From the NCBI GenBank assembly GCA_014529385.2, contig CM043970.1, positions 69,749,067 to 69,813,066 of the forward strand: 64,000 nucleotides of DNA. Direction: 5' to 3'. Under the pieces are notes generated by a model. It did not search any database, was not told the DNA's origin, and was given only the letters and a program-made list of their open reading frames with translations. This DNA is from Adiantum capillus-veneris. Its lineage: Eukaryota > Streptophyta > Polypodiopsida > Polypodiales > Pteridaceae. Each line of letters starts with the position of its first letter. The stretch's first letter is position 1. Shown here piece after piece: positions 36,630 to 48,323 of the stretch. A program made the position numbers and the translations under genes.

Positions 36630-37271
36630 GTGAACATTGAGTGTAACATTAATTTGGGAAGCTCTTTAAGTTGGGTTGCGACAAGAGTGGAAGGATTGAC
36701 ATCAACAACCAGTGGAATCAATCTAGGACACACCCATCAAGGAAGAATGGTTTTGCATACTAGTGGTAACATGAAGTCATTTTTCAAAATGTGGTTTGCA
36801 GTTTATCTTTTGTACATGGTGGGCTCTCTTGTGCAACAGGCATCAACCATGCAATCTATCCATGTGGGCAACAGGTGTCTATCAATTTGGCATCAAGAAG
36901 GACAACAAGCAAGATATGAGGATTATGGCTTCTTACTCCCTTTAGGCTATGTGTCTGGACGAGGAATCCATGCATGGTGCCGCTTTGGAATACTTTCAAG
37001 GACTGATCAAGTTCTTTCCATACCTTCAATCATTTATGCAAGAGTTAATTCTTGTGCAGCTTGTGGACTCAAGAATCATTATAAGTGTGATCTTATGAAG
37101 AAGGCATTATTGCATACAATGGATTTACGCTTAGTGTGGGACCCAGGTGGACATCGAAAAGAACTTTGGGGAGCCTCATGCTTCCAAGGGATCCATTATT
37201 CCCTACAAGGATCTACCAGCCACCAAGGAGAAATCCTTCTCTATTTCAACATGCTCCAGAAGAAGAGCTAG
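36630..37271 (+). CDS. Unrecognised 213-codon frame in element A remnant
   Basis: The longest frame in the 770-bp interior that survives in element A. It has a short hydrophobic stretch (WFAVYLLYMVGSL) and cysteines (SCAACGLKNHYKCD) but no domain I recognise. Its position just before the polypurine tract would correspond to the 3' part of the original interior. It may be a chance frame in non-coding sequence. Confidence 0.25.
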   Translation: MNIECNINLGSSLSWVATRVEGLTSTTSGINLGHTHQGRMVLHTSGNMKSFFKMWFAVYLLYMVGSLVQQASTMQSIHVGNRCLSIWHQEGQQARYEDYGFLLPLGYVSGRGIHAWCRFGILSRTDQVLSIPSIIYARVNSCAACGLKNHYKCDLMKKALLHTMDLRLVWDPGGHRKELWGASCFQGIHYSLQGSTSHQGEILLYFNMLQKKS

Positions 37272-37293
37272 AGGCATGAATACCTCTAGCCTT

Positions 37294-37307
37294 AGGGGGA
37301 GGGCAAA
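37294..37307 (+). other. Element A polypurine tract
   Basis: AGGGGGAGGGCAAA directly before the right LTR start TGAGAC. Correct position and composition for plus-strand priming. Confidence 0.8.
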
Positions 37308-39243
37308 TGAGACAAGCTTTTCCATGCATGGGAACCCCCCATATATTTTTGCCCTTTTACCAAAATATTTCCTATTATATAAGTTACTTTTGATTTTTTC
37401 TTCCTTTTTCACAAACGTTTTAGCCTTTATTAAATAAATAAGACTTATGCTAATCAATCACGATGTAGCATAAATAAGTAAGCTTTCTTTGTTGATCTCT
37501 CTTTTGACCATTAAATATTAAATATATATATTTTAAATTACATTATATATTTTAGTATTTTCTAATATATTTTTCATGTATATATATTATTCCACCCTAC
37601 CAAATATTTTATTCACTAGTTTTCATTTTCAAACCTCGACCCCACTTTCAAATTTCAATAATACCTCCATCTAGATGATTGCCAATATTTTCAAAACTCT
37701 AGGTCATGTTTTCATACACATGAAGGAGCTTACACTTGAAGGCAAGAGAGAAGTCCACTCAAAGGGGACCACCAAAAGACCTTTGCAACCACAAATAATA
37801 CATTATTTGGCTGAATTTTTTAAGTAGAGAAGAACCCCGAATCTGAAGGAGCGTTCAACATGAAAGATGTAGCTCGTGATCTCAACTTTTAGCTCAATTT
37901 GTTTCACAATTTTTGGAGTTATGAACACGGAGATATGATTTTTATAGTGGACCCCAGTTTTCTCGTGTAATGGTGACACAGGCCATCCCCAATTTTCTTC
38001 CCTCTAGAATGGCTATGGTTCTACAAGTCTTCAAGCATGATTACAAGAGACAAGGCTCTTTTAATGAGGTCTTGGCAAGTCTAGAGTTATTCTATCAACA
38101 TTTTTGGAGGATCCATCCTCATCAACAACTATCCACCTTTGACAATCTCTCTTGTAAATTTCTTGCCTCTCTCTTCTCTCCCTAATAAGCTTATGTCTAG
38201 CCAAAGCTAGACTATTGTAAATATCTCCTATCCTCTACATCCTACCCACATTCTCTCATCTTCCCTCTCTATTGACTCTGGTATTTTAAATAATGAGGAG
38301 ACAAGATGGGAGCCAGAGTCACATGCACCCCATTTTCCTAGTCACCAAAGTGGGACACTCACCTCAAATAGAAATATTGCTAAATCCTCCCCTCCTTCCC
38401 TATATAAGGAGGCCATGAGATCTCACTTAAAACACACACACACACACAAACCTATCCATACACACTCTTGTGCTACATGCTTGTAGCATGAACCCTAATC
38501 ACATAATCACAACACCATCATCATCACCATCACCATGCACAAAAGATGAGCATCACACCTCCACACCACTTGTAATTAAGGGTTGAAGGCACAATTTCAA
38601 GAAGAAGAAGGGTGGACACACTCATGATATTCCTTGCCATCAACTCCCATCTCTCCATTATGCCTCCTACGATCTTGTCCCCTTCTCATTTTCCTGCCAT
38701 ACGCTACCTATTGTATTCATCTTTTGCAAGCAATCAACACACTCCATCTTGGTGCCATACTTTGTGTCGCTTTGGATACATCTCATTGTGAATATGGTAT
38801 ATGCTTGTTCCTTGCCTTTTTTTTCTTCTTATATAAAGGTGTGCGGATTCGCCACCATACACACACACTCTCTCTCTCCCTTCATATTCCTATCATCTTG
38901 CTACTTCCATCTTGAGGTGTGCGGATTCGCCACCTCTTGTATGATAAGTGAGCATACTCGCAAGTTTCCCCTACCTCATTATCTTCCTTACTAACATGCA
39001 CGAGTAGCAAGCCCATTCTCACTCATTCACCACTCCTCTCACCTTATTCTCCGACCACCCCATTCCACATTTGGGCGTGGATCTTGAAATTGTTTTCCAT
39101 GGCATGCTTCATTGTGTATATGTATGCGTCCTAGCCGCATATCTTGCTAGGTGGTGCCCCTATTGTGTATCCCCCATGATGATGCCATTGTGCATAGTCT
39201 TGGTGTAGAGGCCACCGAGTCTATTTTTCACTTCCGCCTCTCA
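37308..39243 (+). repeat. Element A 3' LTR, complete
   Basis: 1936 bp, TGAGACAAGC ... CGCCTCTCA. Its last 210 bp include the palindrome CCTAGC ... GCTAGG at about 39129-39152, shared with element B. TATA box at 38401-38407. Confidence 0.85.
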
Positions 39244-39247
39244 TTGA

Positions 39248-40409
39248 CATAGAATGCCTTTCACTTTATGAAATGACTCTTGAGCTTCCTCATCCCATTG
39301 AAATCCATGCACTGATGAGGCCTCTTGTGAAGAGGGTAGACATATTGAGACAACATCCAAAAGAAGCAGGATAAATACTTCAATTTATGCACGAATTACG
39401 CCAATCCCGTTGTACTGGTTGGAGGCTCCATAAGAACCAATGCTTTCACCTTCTCTGCGTCTGCTTCAATTCCGTTTTGTGATACCACATGACCCAGCAA
39501 CTGAACCCTTGGTTGTGCTAGCTTGCACTTCTTTGGATTCAATTGACCTCCTTATTCATCTAGCCTTTGAAAACATGGCCTTAACTTGGACAAATGTTCT
39601 TCCCTAGAACTATAGCAACCAATATCATCCATAAACACTCTGATGAACTTACCCAAGTATGGACCGAACACATTGTTTATCCAATCTTGAAATGTCGTAT
39701 ACGCATTCACCAGTCCAAAAGGCATCCTCTGGTAGGCAAAGCAACCCCATGGAGAAATGAAGGTAGTCTTTAACTGGTCCTCCAAAGCAATACCAATCTG
39801 AAAATACCCTGAAAACCCATCCATAATGGAATAGCGTTCATGTTCAGCAACCTGGTTTAAAATCTCATCTTGAAATGGCAGAGGGTAATGATTCCGATTG
39901 GTTGCAGCATTCAAAGACTTATAATCTACACATACTTGCCATTTTCCATTTTTCTTTGGGGTAATGACAACAGGAGAGACCCATTCAGACCGTTTTACTG
40001 GATATATAATACGTGCCTCGAGAAATTTGTTGATCTCCTGCCATAGAGTTTCCTTTTGAATATCTCCCAACCTCCTTAGCTTCTGTGCTTTTGGCTTGTA
40101 TCCTTCTTTAAGTAGAATCTGATGCTCCACTCCTTTAGCTCCCCTTAGATCCTTATACTCTATTGCAAATAAGTCAGGGTAGGATGCACATAGGTTCATA
40201 TAGCCTTCCTTCTCCTTATTTGTTAAATCTGTACCTAGCATATCTTCCACCTCTTTAGCTTGCATACTAAAAACAGGAACTTGCATACCTCTCCTTGCAG
40301 TGGTAGAGTCTATTGTGACTCCGAAAAAACCTGTATACAGGTTCAATAAATCTTCATCACTCTCTTCCTCTTCGACAATGGTCAACCCTTCATCATAAGT
40401 CAACTCCAT
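39248..40409 (-). pseudogene. E2 reverse transcriptase
   Basis: Open part 39552-40409 contains the RT core: INKFLEARIIYPVKRSEWV, TPKKNGKWQVCVDYKSLN, YSIMDGFSGYFQI, MPFGLVNAYTTFQDW and the catalytic VFMDDI (FMDD). After a TAA the same region continues with LNPKKCKLA and VQLLGHVVSQNGI up to FQWDEEAQESFHKVK at 39260, where element A interrupts. It copies element RNA into cDNA inside Gag particles; this copy is not functional. Confidence 0.85.
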
Positions 40410-40445
40410 TTCATACTCATAACTGGTACTGAAATCTCGATTATC

Positions 40446-41066
40446 TCAACCTGCTGAGGGATGAAAACAACTTTCCTTGGTCTTTAGATCCAACACAATT
40501 TGTCCTCCATTTTCCCGATCCAGCAATGTAAACACCCCGGTCTCCCAATCTTGCTTGGCTCCAATTGCCAACAACCATGGCCTCCCCAATATAATTGGAT
40601 TTAAGCATTCTCCCCTGCTTTCATGACAAAAAATTTGATTAAGCATTCAATTCCCATAACCTTTACCTTCACATCCTGTGCCAGTCCGAAACAACGAGCT
40701 TTGGCATGATTAGCCATCCTCATTTTCACATTGGACCTGACAGCAGCTTTAATGCCAATATCCCTCATAGCAGATTCCCTAATAACACAGACTTGGGCAC
40801 CACCATCGATGTAGGCTTGAACCTGTTTCTTCTTCTCCAACAAAACATCCACCACCGGAAGCACATCGGTCGGGGCTCCCCACCTTTAAGGCTAGATTTT
40901 GTACTTCATGCACATCCCCTCCCACTCGAGGAAGCCTTGTACTGACATTGGTTGACCATTGCCTTCTTAACTTAGGGTTTAATGCAAGCAGCTGCCCAAA
41001 AGTGATGTTAGCCTTTTGATTTTGAACATCTCTTACCAAATCATACTCCAGATTACTGCGTCCCAA
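40446..41066 (-). pseudogene. E2 aspartic protease region
   Basis: Overlapping frames carry KVQAYIDGGAQVCVI-type sequence (AYIDGGAQVCVI, active site D-G-G in place of D-S/T-G) and the C-terminal ILGRPWLLAIGAKQDWETG. Upstream is QLLALNPKLRRQWS, which has a counterpart in element B (LLHLVPKVRRQWS). At least two frameshifts split the domain. The D-G-G-A spelling is shared with element B, so it is a feature of this lineage. Confidence 0.75.
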
Positions 41067-41342
41067 CTGAAAATCCTTTTGGGTAATTCTTCATCTTCGC
41101 CTTCTTCTACTTGGCTCTGGCTGCTCTCTACCTTCATTTACCTGCTCTTTCCCCTTCTTTGCCCTAGTTTCACGCTCCATCTTAATCTCTCTTTCACCTC
41201 GTGATCTTTTGTTGGCTATAATGTCAAACTCCTGCCTGTCAACACCAATAATGTTAACCCTTTGTATTTCATCATTACCTGATGGAGCCGCATGTGCTTG
41301 GTTTTCAACCTCTTGTTGCCCTCTTTGGCCATTAAGCTGTGC
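41067..41342 (-). pseudogene. E2 gag-pro linker
   Basis: Continues the gag reading after an amber codon at 41345-41343. It is a polar, charged, basic linker (residues such as KRSREVKEIKMERE and RRRRRRRITQ) leading into the protease region. It has no domain of its own. Confidence 0.45.
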
Positions 41343-42222
41343 CTAACCCTTGCCTCGACCAAACAGAGGATACATGCTGCCCCTTTCCCTCGGTGGGTGA
41401 GGGAAATCTGGAGCATAGTGGCCCTCCTCTCTGCAATTGTAACACCTGCCAAGCAATTTCCTAGCTCTGCCTCTTCCTGTCCTTGCTTGACCTCTGTCCA
41501 TGATACTTAAACGCAACTCTTGCATTTGCTCAGACAAATCTTGAACTGTACGTACCCATTGTTGAGGAACGGTTTCTACCCCTCGATTGGGCTGATTCTC
41601 CGTTTGGACTTCTTCTCTCGGACTCGAGGTTGGATTGGGAACCATCGCCTCATACCCCAACGCACCTTGCTCAATCTTCTTCTTTATTTTACGGCTCTTA
41701 GACCGAGCAATAGCAACAACCCCATTGTAATTCTCCGGGCCCTCAAAATCCACCTTTTCACGAACTTTGGGATGGAAACAAGACATAAACTTTTCCAATT
41801 TAAAGTACTCACCACCAATGACCAACTGCATGGCCACTGCAAAATCCCTCCAGCACTCTTCGAAGCGGGCGAGGAAGACGCTAACTTCCTTGTTCACGTC
41901 CTGCTTCAAATTTTTCAATCTTGCATCCAAGTCGACAAGAGATACCTCTTTTCGAAAGTCTTGTAAAAAATGGGACCGCAACGTCGACCACATAATTCTT
42001 GGCTCTCCCTCCAAAGCATAGAACCATGTCTTTTGCTTTTTCTCGCATTAACAATGGGATCGTTTGCATTTTGCTATCTTCATTCGGCATATGCAGTGAC
42101 AGCATATACAACTCGAAATCGGCCATCCACTCTTCCGGATCTCCTTCTCCGGCAAAAACTGGTCCATAACTATGTGTTGCCATCTCTCCTTGATGGAAAT
42201 AACTGTCGTCGATCAACTCCAA
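41343..42222 (-). pseudogene. E2 Gag
   Basis: Two frames joined by a frameshift near 42010. The first has a Gag N-terminus (FAGEGDPEEWMADFELYM, MREKAKDMVLCF). The second has the retrotransposon Gag domain (MWSTLRSHFLQDFR, FLARFEECWRDF, CFHPKVREKV) and a zinc knuckle CYNCREEGHYAPDF, in which the fourth ligand Cys is replaced by Phe. It begins close to the primer-binding site. Nucleic-acid binding by the knuckle is probably lost. Confidence 0.75.
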
Positions 42223-42237
42223 TGAGCAATCAGTGGC

Positions 42238-42255
42238 TCCTCAGTGGGGGCACCA
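42238..42255 (-). other. E2 primer-binding site
   Basis: Minus strand TGGTGCCCCCACTGAGGA, five bases inside the LTR end (TCTCCA). Its first 12 bases are the same as in element B (45118-45135), suggesting the same or a similar tRNA primer. Confidence 0.7.
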
Positions 42256-42260
42256 GAAGA

Positions 42261-42368
42261 TGGAGAGAGGGAATAGGGAACACACCCAGCATACAAAATA
42301 TCTGCCTCTCTATAGACTAGGGATTCCACAGCACCCCTAACCTCTCAAATAACACCTTCAAATTGGAT
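42261..42368 (-). repeat. Remnant of E2 5' LTR (108 bp)
   Basis: Matches 24560-24667 and then stops inside 'caaattgg' and switches to the flank sequence that also lies left of 24560. The rest of this LTR is missing. The switch point shows only a few bases of shared sequence (tttta). Confidence 0.8.
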
Positions 42369-42594
42369 AGTTTTAGGTTCTTTGTAGTGTTGTTGTGCGT
42401 TGGCAGCAACTAATCCAGAACTTATCTTGTCCTTGACAGAGTGTTTGGTGTTATATTGGCTAGCATGCCTTGCATGCAAAATTGTAAGCCCTTGGCTACA
42501 GTGACGGACTCAAACAGAAAAGCTGAAATCATAAGTGCCTTGCACAATCCATACTGGTAGGGATTTGGTGAAATGACATCCCTACTGTACCCGT
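42369..42594. repeat. Flank of E2, copy 2
   Basis: 226 bp, same length as 24334-24559 and nearly identical. It joins the truncated 5' LTR on the left and a second LTR on the right. Confidence 0.8.
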
Positions 42595-43546
42595 TGGAGA
42601 GGGGAAATAGGGAGCACAACCAGCATACAAAATATATGCCTCTCTATAGCCCAGGGATTCCACAACACCCCTAACCTCTCAAATAACACCTTCAAATTGG
42701 CTCATTTTTACTAACAACTTCACTTTAGCACACAGAACAACTATCTCACACCTTGCAAAAAACACCTAGCGGCACAAATGCACCCACACTGCTCAACTCA
42801 CCCTTTCGGAATCACAAAACACCCCTATTCTGCCCTCTTGGTAACACCCTTCAAGCTGCAGGGAAACCTTTTGCAAGCACCGGCCAATACACAAAGAGCG
42901 AGAGAAAAGGAGGGGAATGGGGAGAAGCAACACAAGAAATAGGGGCAAATATGTGGTATTATTGCATAGGCGAATAGTACAATCAAGTATGCAGCTTCAA
43001 TGGCAAGCTTTGCACTACACAGGCTTGCAACTTTCAATCACACACTCAAGCAAAAAACCCCTCAAATTTTCACATTTACATTCTTTTATAGGGGTGTCGC
43101 TAGGAGGTTCAAAAAAGAAATGATGGGTGTGCTTCTCCTCCCGTGGCCTTCACCTAGAGCTTCAATTAGAATTTCCTTGCATTGCCACCACTTGGCACAT
43201 TTCATTTTTGGAAACAATTGCATGGTATACACATCTTCCTAATGTCCGCCCAACTCGGCCGCCCGACTTGCTCCTCTTAGGCCTTTGAGTTCTCTCTTTG
43301 GATATGCTTGATCTCCCTTGTTAGACCTTTGAACGGCCTTGGCCTTGCCCTCCCTTCACTGCGGGATCAACTTCTTCCATGAGGGGGGAGGCAATAGCGA
43401 GGTCGTTATTACCCTCCCTGGTTTTCTTCAAAAATTTGGGGCTCCAACGGAGCCGCGGGACTCGCCTTTAACGCGGACCTGTCCACGGGCGCGAGCGCCC
43501 CTGGCGCCGCCCAGCTCAGCAAAAATCGCTACCGGCCGCCCCAATG

Positions 43547-44861
43547 TGTTGATGGGGGCTTTTCACAAGCCAAGCTCCCATACCCCTCTTCTCTTGTCCC
43601 CACCCCATGAAAACCCCCTCTTAGGGAGGGAGTGATAAAAGGCATTGGAAAAAGTAAGAAAAAAATAAAGTATGATTATGTAAATATATAAGAAAGGTAA
43701 AATAGGCCACCTCATGCTGCGGGGTAGCCCATCCCCACCTTGCCTCCTTTTTCTTCATTGTTGCCCCGTCGGGTGTCCCTTTTCCTCTCCTCCACTCAAA
43801 AGGTCAACTCCCCTCTCTCTTCCCCTTGTCCTTTCTCCTTTCTCTCTCTCCTCAAGCTACCCCACCTCTCACCAATAATGCATTATAACTCACCAATAAT
43901 GCACCCTAACTCACATGCAACTTACCCTATCTTCCAAAATAGTATACCCCACTCCCTCTTTCTCTCTCCTATCATATCCCATGACCCAAATACCCCCCTC
44001 TCTCTCTAAAGGGCGCCATGTCTCTTGTCTTGTAGCTAAATAACCTCCCCCACACTCACACACACTCACTTTCACTGAAAAAGGTGCCCACGGACCCATC
44101 CCCACCCGGTGGTTACCTGATTTTTCTTGTGTTCACACACATCTGCACACACATTCACCTCTGAACACACTCCCCTCTCTCCCCTCTTGTAATTACTTTA
44201 TTCTCCATGTCACCTCTCACTTTTTTTCATCAACCCATCTCTCTCTCTTAGTCTCTCTCTCATGAGACTGCTGTTCTGGCACATATACACACAGCCAGAC
44301 AAGTGGGGCCCATAGTCACATGGCCTATGTAGATAATGATTTCTTCATTTCTAAATTCTAGAATTTCTCCCCCCTCCTCCCCTATATAAAGAGGGGTCAC
44401 CATCACACTAAGGACACACCATCACCAAAGAGTACACTATGCACTGTGTGTGCCTAGTGCACACACACACACCCACACCATCACCATCACCGCAATCACC
44501 ATGCTCATCTTGAGCATGACCTCTACACCCTTGGGCTATGGAAGATGAAGGGAAACTAAATGAAGGATGATGTCCATAACCCTCGTGCGAGTCTTCGCCA
44601 TCAACTCCCACCTATCCGCCATGTGCTCTACCACGCTCTCCCTTCTCATTCCCCTACCCTATTCTCCCCATTTCATCGCCTTATTCTCCAAATAAAGCTT
44701 GAGGTTTTGTGAGTATGTTTTCTTGCAATGTTTTGCCCATGTGAGGTGTGCGGAATCGCCACCTAGTCTTGTGTTTGGAGTGAGCTTGTGTATGTGTGAA
44801 GGGTGTGCGGATTCGCCATCCTTTTGTGGTGCCTAAGTACTAAGCCGCTATACCCCCTCCC

Positions 44862-44906
<45 letters not shown>

Positions 44907-45115
44907 TGATCTCGTTCCCTTTCCTCTTCATCATTACTCCCAAGCATCCATCTCTCTTGGATGAAAACTTTGTTATGGTGGTGTGTTGTTTGCGTCCTAG
45001 CCGCTGAAGCTAGGTGGTGCCCCCTGTTTGCTTTACCATGACAGGCTCGAGGCGCGCCATTCGGTCCCCGGTGTTTTAGAGGCGTCGGGGTTCGGGGTTC
45101 GCTTTGCTCCCGTCA
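43547..45115 (+). repeat. Element B 5' LTR
   Basis: About 1.57 kb, from TGTTGATGGGG to CTCCCGTCA just before the primer site. TATA box TATATAAA at 44383-44390; (CT)n at 44867-44903; two GTGTGCGGAWTCGCCA motifs at 44745 and 44803; a CCTAGC...GCTAGG stem at 44995-45016. It is related to the element A LTR in layout and in these motifs. Confidence 0.8.
44383..44390 (+). promoter_or_regulatory. Element B LTR TATA box
   Basis: TATATAAA within 'cccctatataaagagg', conserved at 48391-48398 in the 3' LTR remnant. Likely core promoter. Confidence 0.6.
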
Positions 45116-45117
45116 TT

Positions 45118-45135
45118 TGGTGCCCCCACGAAGGA
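45118..45135 (+). other. Element B primer-binding site
   Basis: TGGTGCCCCCACGAAGGA two bases after the LTR end CCCGTCA. The complement ends in CCA. Shared core with E2. Confidence 0.75.
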
Positions 45136-45973
45136 TCTTTTCATGAAACCCTTCAGTTTACAAGACTGAAACCCCTAAACTATTGTGAATGGATGAATGG
45201 CTAGCAGGATTTGCTAATTGGACGACAGAAGAAGAAGAGCTCCAAGCACAACTAGACGAACTCCGCATCTCCATCGAAGCTCGAGTGCCAGGCGTAACGG
45301 TAATCGATTTGCAGTGGGAGAATCAACCAACACGCCAAACCCAGTGGATATACATAGGCCAAGTGCCAAGAAGAAGAAGGAGAAGGTCGAAACCATGTCC
45401 GCAACCTACAACCAACCCACAACAACAAAATGGAAGGAGCTCTACACAATAGAGAATCAACACTATTCTACTTTGAGAATCGGGTAACTCAAGTCACCGA
45501 GGTAATTATCACAGTCAGTTTTCAAGTCGCACCTGATGCTGCAGCACAGATAACGGAATCATTGGCTCACACTCTCACTAGAGAAACTAGGGATCTACTG
45601 AGTTTGTTTCAGGAAAGAACACCACCCTCTCCCACAAGCTTGGACAGTGACTAAGCACCTCTAAGATTCACATGAATCAGTACAACCTACCTCAAGACAG
45701 ATCACACATACCAACACGTGTACGCTCAATCAAGGTGATACTGGATGTGAAGGCTCACTACCAGCACGTCATTGACACCATGCTGGGTGGGGAGCGATTT
45801 TTTGAGGTTTTGGCATCAGATCAACCATTTGTCCTACCTTTGGTACAAGGCAATGTACCGTTCGAATTTTTAATCTATGTCCTAGTATAAGAGGGTATAC
45901 ACGCCTCCTTGTAAAGAAGAAAAAAACTTTTGCAAGTTAAGCAGTGTGTCTTTCTAGCTCTCTCTCAGTAATC
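45136..45973 (+). other. Element B leader
   Basis: 840 bp between primer site and gag. It contains several short frames (for example 45189-45452 and 45672-45890) with no recognised domain. It may be an untranslated leader or a decayed extra frame. Confidence 0.4.
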
Positions 45974-48323
45974 ATGGCAAGTGTAGCATTTCCAACATTT
46001 AAAGGAAAGAAGGGGGAGGATTTGGTAACAGACTTCCTAGATGACTTTGAAGTAGCATGTGTAGTGAGCAACAAAGATACGGATGAATCTCGGGTTAGAA
46101 TCTTTAAGCATCTCATGAAGCTAGAAGCTAGATCATGGTACAATGCACTTCCACAAGCAACCAAGGATGATTGGGAACCCTTAAAAACCGCCTTTAAGAG
46201 GCGCTTTGGGGGAGGTACCCCTTTGAAAAGTTGTGGGACAAGTTGAGAGACTTGAAGCAGGAGGGTCTTTTAGAATATGCCACCTATGAGTCCAAATTTG
46301 TGGATTTATGGGAACGGTGGGTTGAGTCACTGGCAAGGGGGGAAGCCACACCCGATTTCCTAAAAAAAGATCGGTTCACGCATGGCTTATGGCCGCTTCT
46401 CAAGGAGAAGGTGAAAGGTAGATTTCCGGCTACGTATGAGTTAGCCGTTGAGATTGCTCGCCTTAAGGACAAGAAGTTGCGAATGAAAGCCAAAGAAACC
46501 GAGTCAGTAGAAACAGCAACATCATGTCGACCAACAACTACGACAACCACCATTCCACCACCACCACCGGCTCTTGGGATAAGAGATGACCAACAAGATA
46601 TGTTGGCCCATATTACTGACCAACTGCAGAATTTGTCTGTCCACTTAATACAACAAGGGAGGAGTCAAGAAAGAGATCAAGACCCTGGAAGAGCACGACG
46701 ACAAAACAAGGAGTATCATTGCTACAACTGCGGAGAAGACAGTCACGGTATGTACTACTGTCCCAAACCACGACAAAACTATAATAGAGGAGGTAGGAGG
46801 AACCAATTGTCACCCCCTAGAGAAAGAACACCCCCACCCCGAGCACCAACCCCACCAACACAAATTCTACGTCCACCCCAGACACCACTACAAGCATCCA
46901 TTCCACCTCTTCCACTAGCCCCACCACTTGATCGCCCTGTAAACATCATAAGGCTAGAAGAGAAAGGAAAAGCCGTAGTAGTGGATCCACCCAGAGCAAA
47001 GGAGAGGGACAAGGGTAAGGAGAAGGTAACCTTTTTAGAACCACTTGAGGCCATGACTGTGAAAAGATCTAGGAGGGAGAAGGCTACACAATCAGATAAT
47101 GAGAGAAGCATGAGAGGAGAAACTAGCAAGAGGCCATCCAGGCCACGACAAAAATTGGGCATCACCGACTTCCAGCTAGGGGAAAGTTCTAAGCCCTATG
47201 ATCTAACATTGGATGTGGCAGAGCAAGGACCGAAGATTACATGGCCACAGCTGCTACATCTTGTACCTAAAGTAAGGCGACAATGGTCTAAAATGGTAAG
47301 TACAAGACGCTCCAAAACAAAGGTAGCCGGAGCAATTTCGGGATGCAACATGGATGACATCCTTCCAATTGTCGACGTAAACATAAAAGGAAAGAGGGTT
47401 AGAAACACCTACATTGATGGAGGTGCACAAATCTGTGTAATGAGCGAAGCTATGATGCTTCGATTAGGGCTCGAGGTTGACAGGCCTTCTCCATGCAAGG
47501 AAAAGATGGCAAACAACGCAAAAGTAAAGTGTGTGGGTGCGGTAAGTGCCGTGAAAATCAAAGCTTTCAACACTGAGGTAGAGGTAGATGTTTTTGTAAT
47601 GCCTACTAAGGGGGAGGGCTATCCACTAATTTTGGGAAGTCCATGGTTGATGGCCATGAAGGAAAAACAGGACTGGGGTACTGGCCTTCTACGCATGACC
47701 GGTAAGAAAGGGGAGACAATCTACTACGACATGAGGATTGGCAAGCAGAAGCAAATGAATCTGGAAACATCGGCAAATGAAACCACTAGCGAATCTTCCA
47801 GTTCTGAGGGGGAGACCACATCCACCGACGAAAGTGACAGCTCCATTGATGTGATGGGTATCATTATGAAGGATCCACAAAGGGTAAGCACAACTGGTGA
47901 TCCATCACCAAAAGGGCAACCCAATGAAGAGGAGAGCAAATCACCTGGCCTAGGAGGAAGTAGGTTGAAGGGTATGTTGTCTACGGAATTAACACTTGAG
48001 GAGAAAGATAGTTTTTTGCAAATGTTGATGGGATTTCCTAACCTGTTCATTGACAACTATGAAAGAATCACAGGCATTACAGTGGTAAAACCAGTTGTGC
48101 AAAAGCTACGACGACTGGGGGTCATACAAGAAAAGGCACTCTTGGCCGAGGTAAGGAAACTGCTGGAGGCGTGATTCATCTATCCTGTAGAAAACTCAGA
48201 ATGGGTGTCACCCGTAGTGGTGACGCCTAAAAAGAATGGTAAGTGGAGGGTCTGTGTTGACTACAAACCACTAAATGCAGCTACAAAGAGAGACCACTTT
48301 CCTCTCCCTTTCTTGGATGAAAT
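45974..48323 (+). pseudogene. Element B gag-protease-RT (truncated)
   Basis: ATG at 45974 (MASVAFPTFKGKKGEDLV). The Gag domain includes ARSWYNALPQ, then a frameshift in a GGGGG run near 46210, then RYPFEKLWDKLRDLKQEGL in the main 647-codon frame. A CCHC knuckle CYNCGEDSHGMYYC is intact. A proline-rich linker leads to a protease with YIDGGAQICVM and LILGSPWLMAM. RT begins VQKLRRLGVIQEKALL; a TGA at 48172 (from CGA, by comparison with E2) interrupts, then SEWVSPVVVTPKKNGKW follows up to PLPFLDEI, where the sequence jumps into the 3' LTR. Closely related to E2 in protease and RT. Confidence 0.85.

Larger units (their letters stand above)
34811..39243 (+). mobile_element. Element A: LTR retrotransposon deletion derivative
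   Basis: LTRs at 34811-36535 and 37308-39243 flank only about 770 bp. The target duplication TTGA lies at 34807-34810 and 39244-39247, inside the E2 RT-RNase H region. The left LTR lacks its last ~210 bp, and the primer site, gag and pol are gone, so one deletion spans the LTR end and most of the interior. A polypurine tract (AGGGGGAGGGCAAA) adjoins the right LTR. Confidence 0.85.
24560..42368 (-). mobile_element. E2: Tat-like Ty3/Gypsy retrotransposon
   Basis: Minus-strand element: truncated 5' LTR (42261-42368), primer site, gag, protease, RT, RNase H, second RNase H, integrase, 3' LTR (24560-32484). It is interrupted by a coding-free LTR element in the 3' LTR and by element A between RT and RNase H. 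The presence of a second, plant-type RNase H before integrase is the mark of the Tat clade. Frames are broken by stops and frameshifts throughout. Confidence 0.8.

Noticed and set aside
37308-39243. Considering 34811-39243 as a segmental duplication and not an LTR element
   Set aside because: TG...CA ends, a polypurine tract, and a TTGA duplication within E2 coding sequence favour a retrotransposon.
45214-45449. Minus-strand frames in the element B leader
   Set aside because: Antisense to the leader, overlapping each other, no domain.
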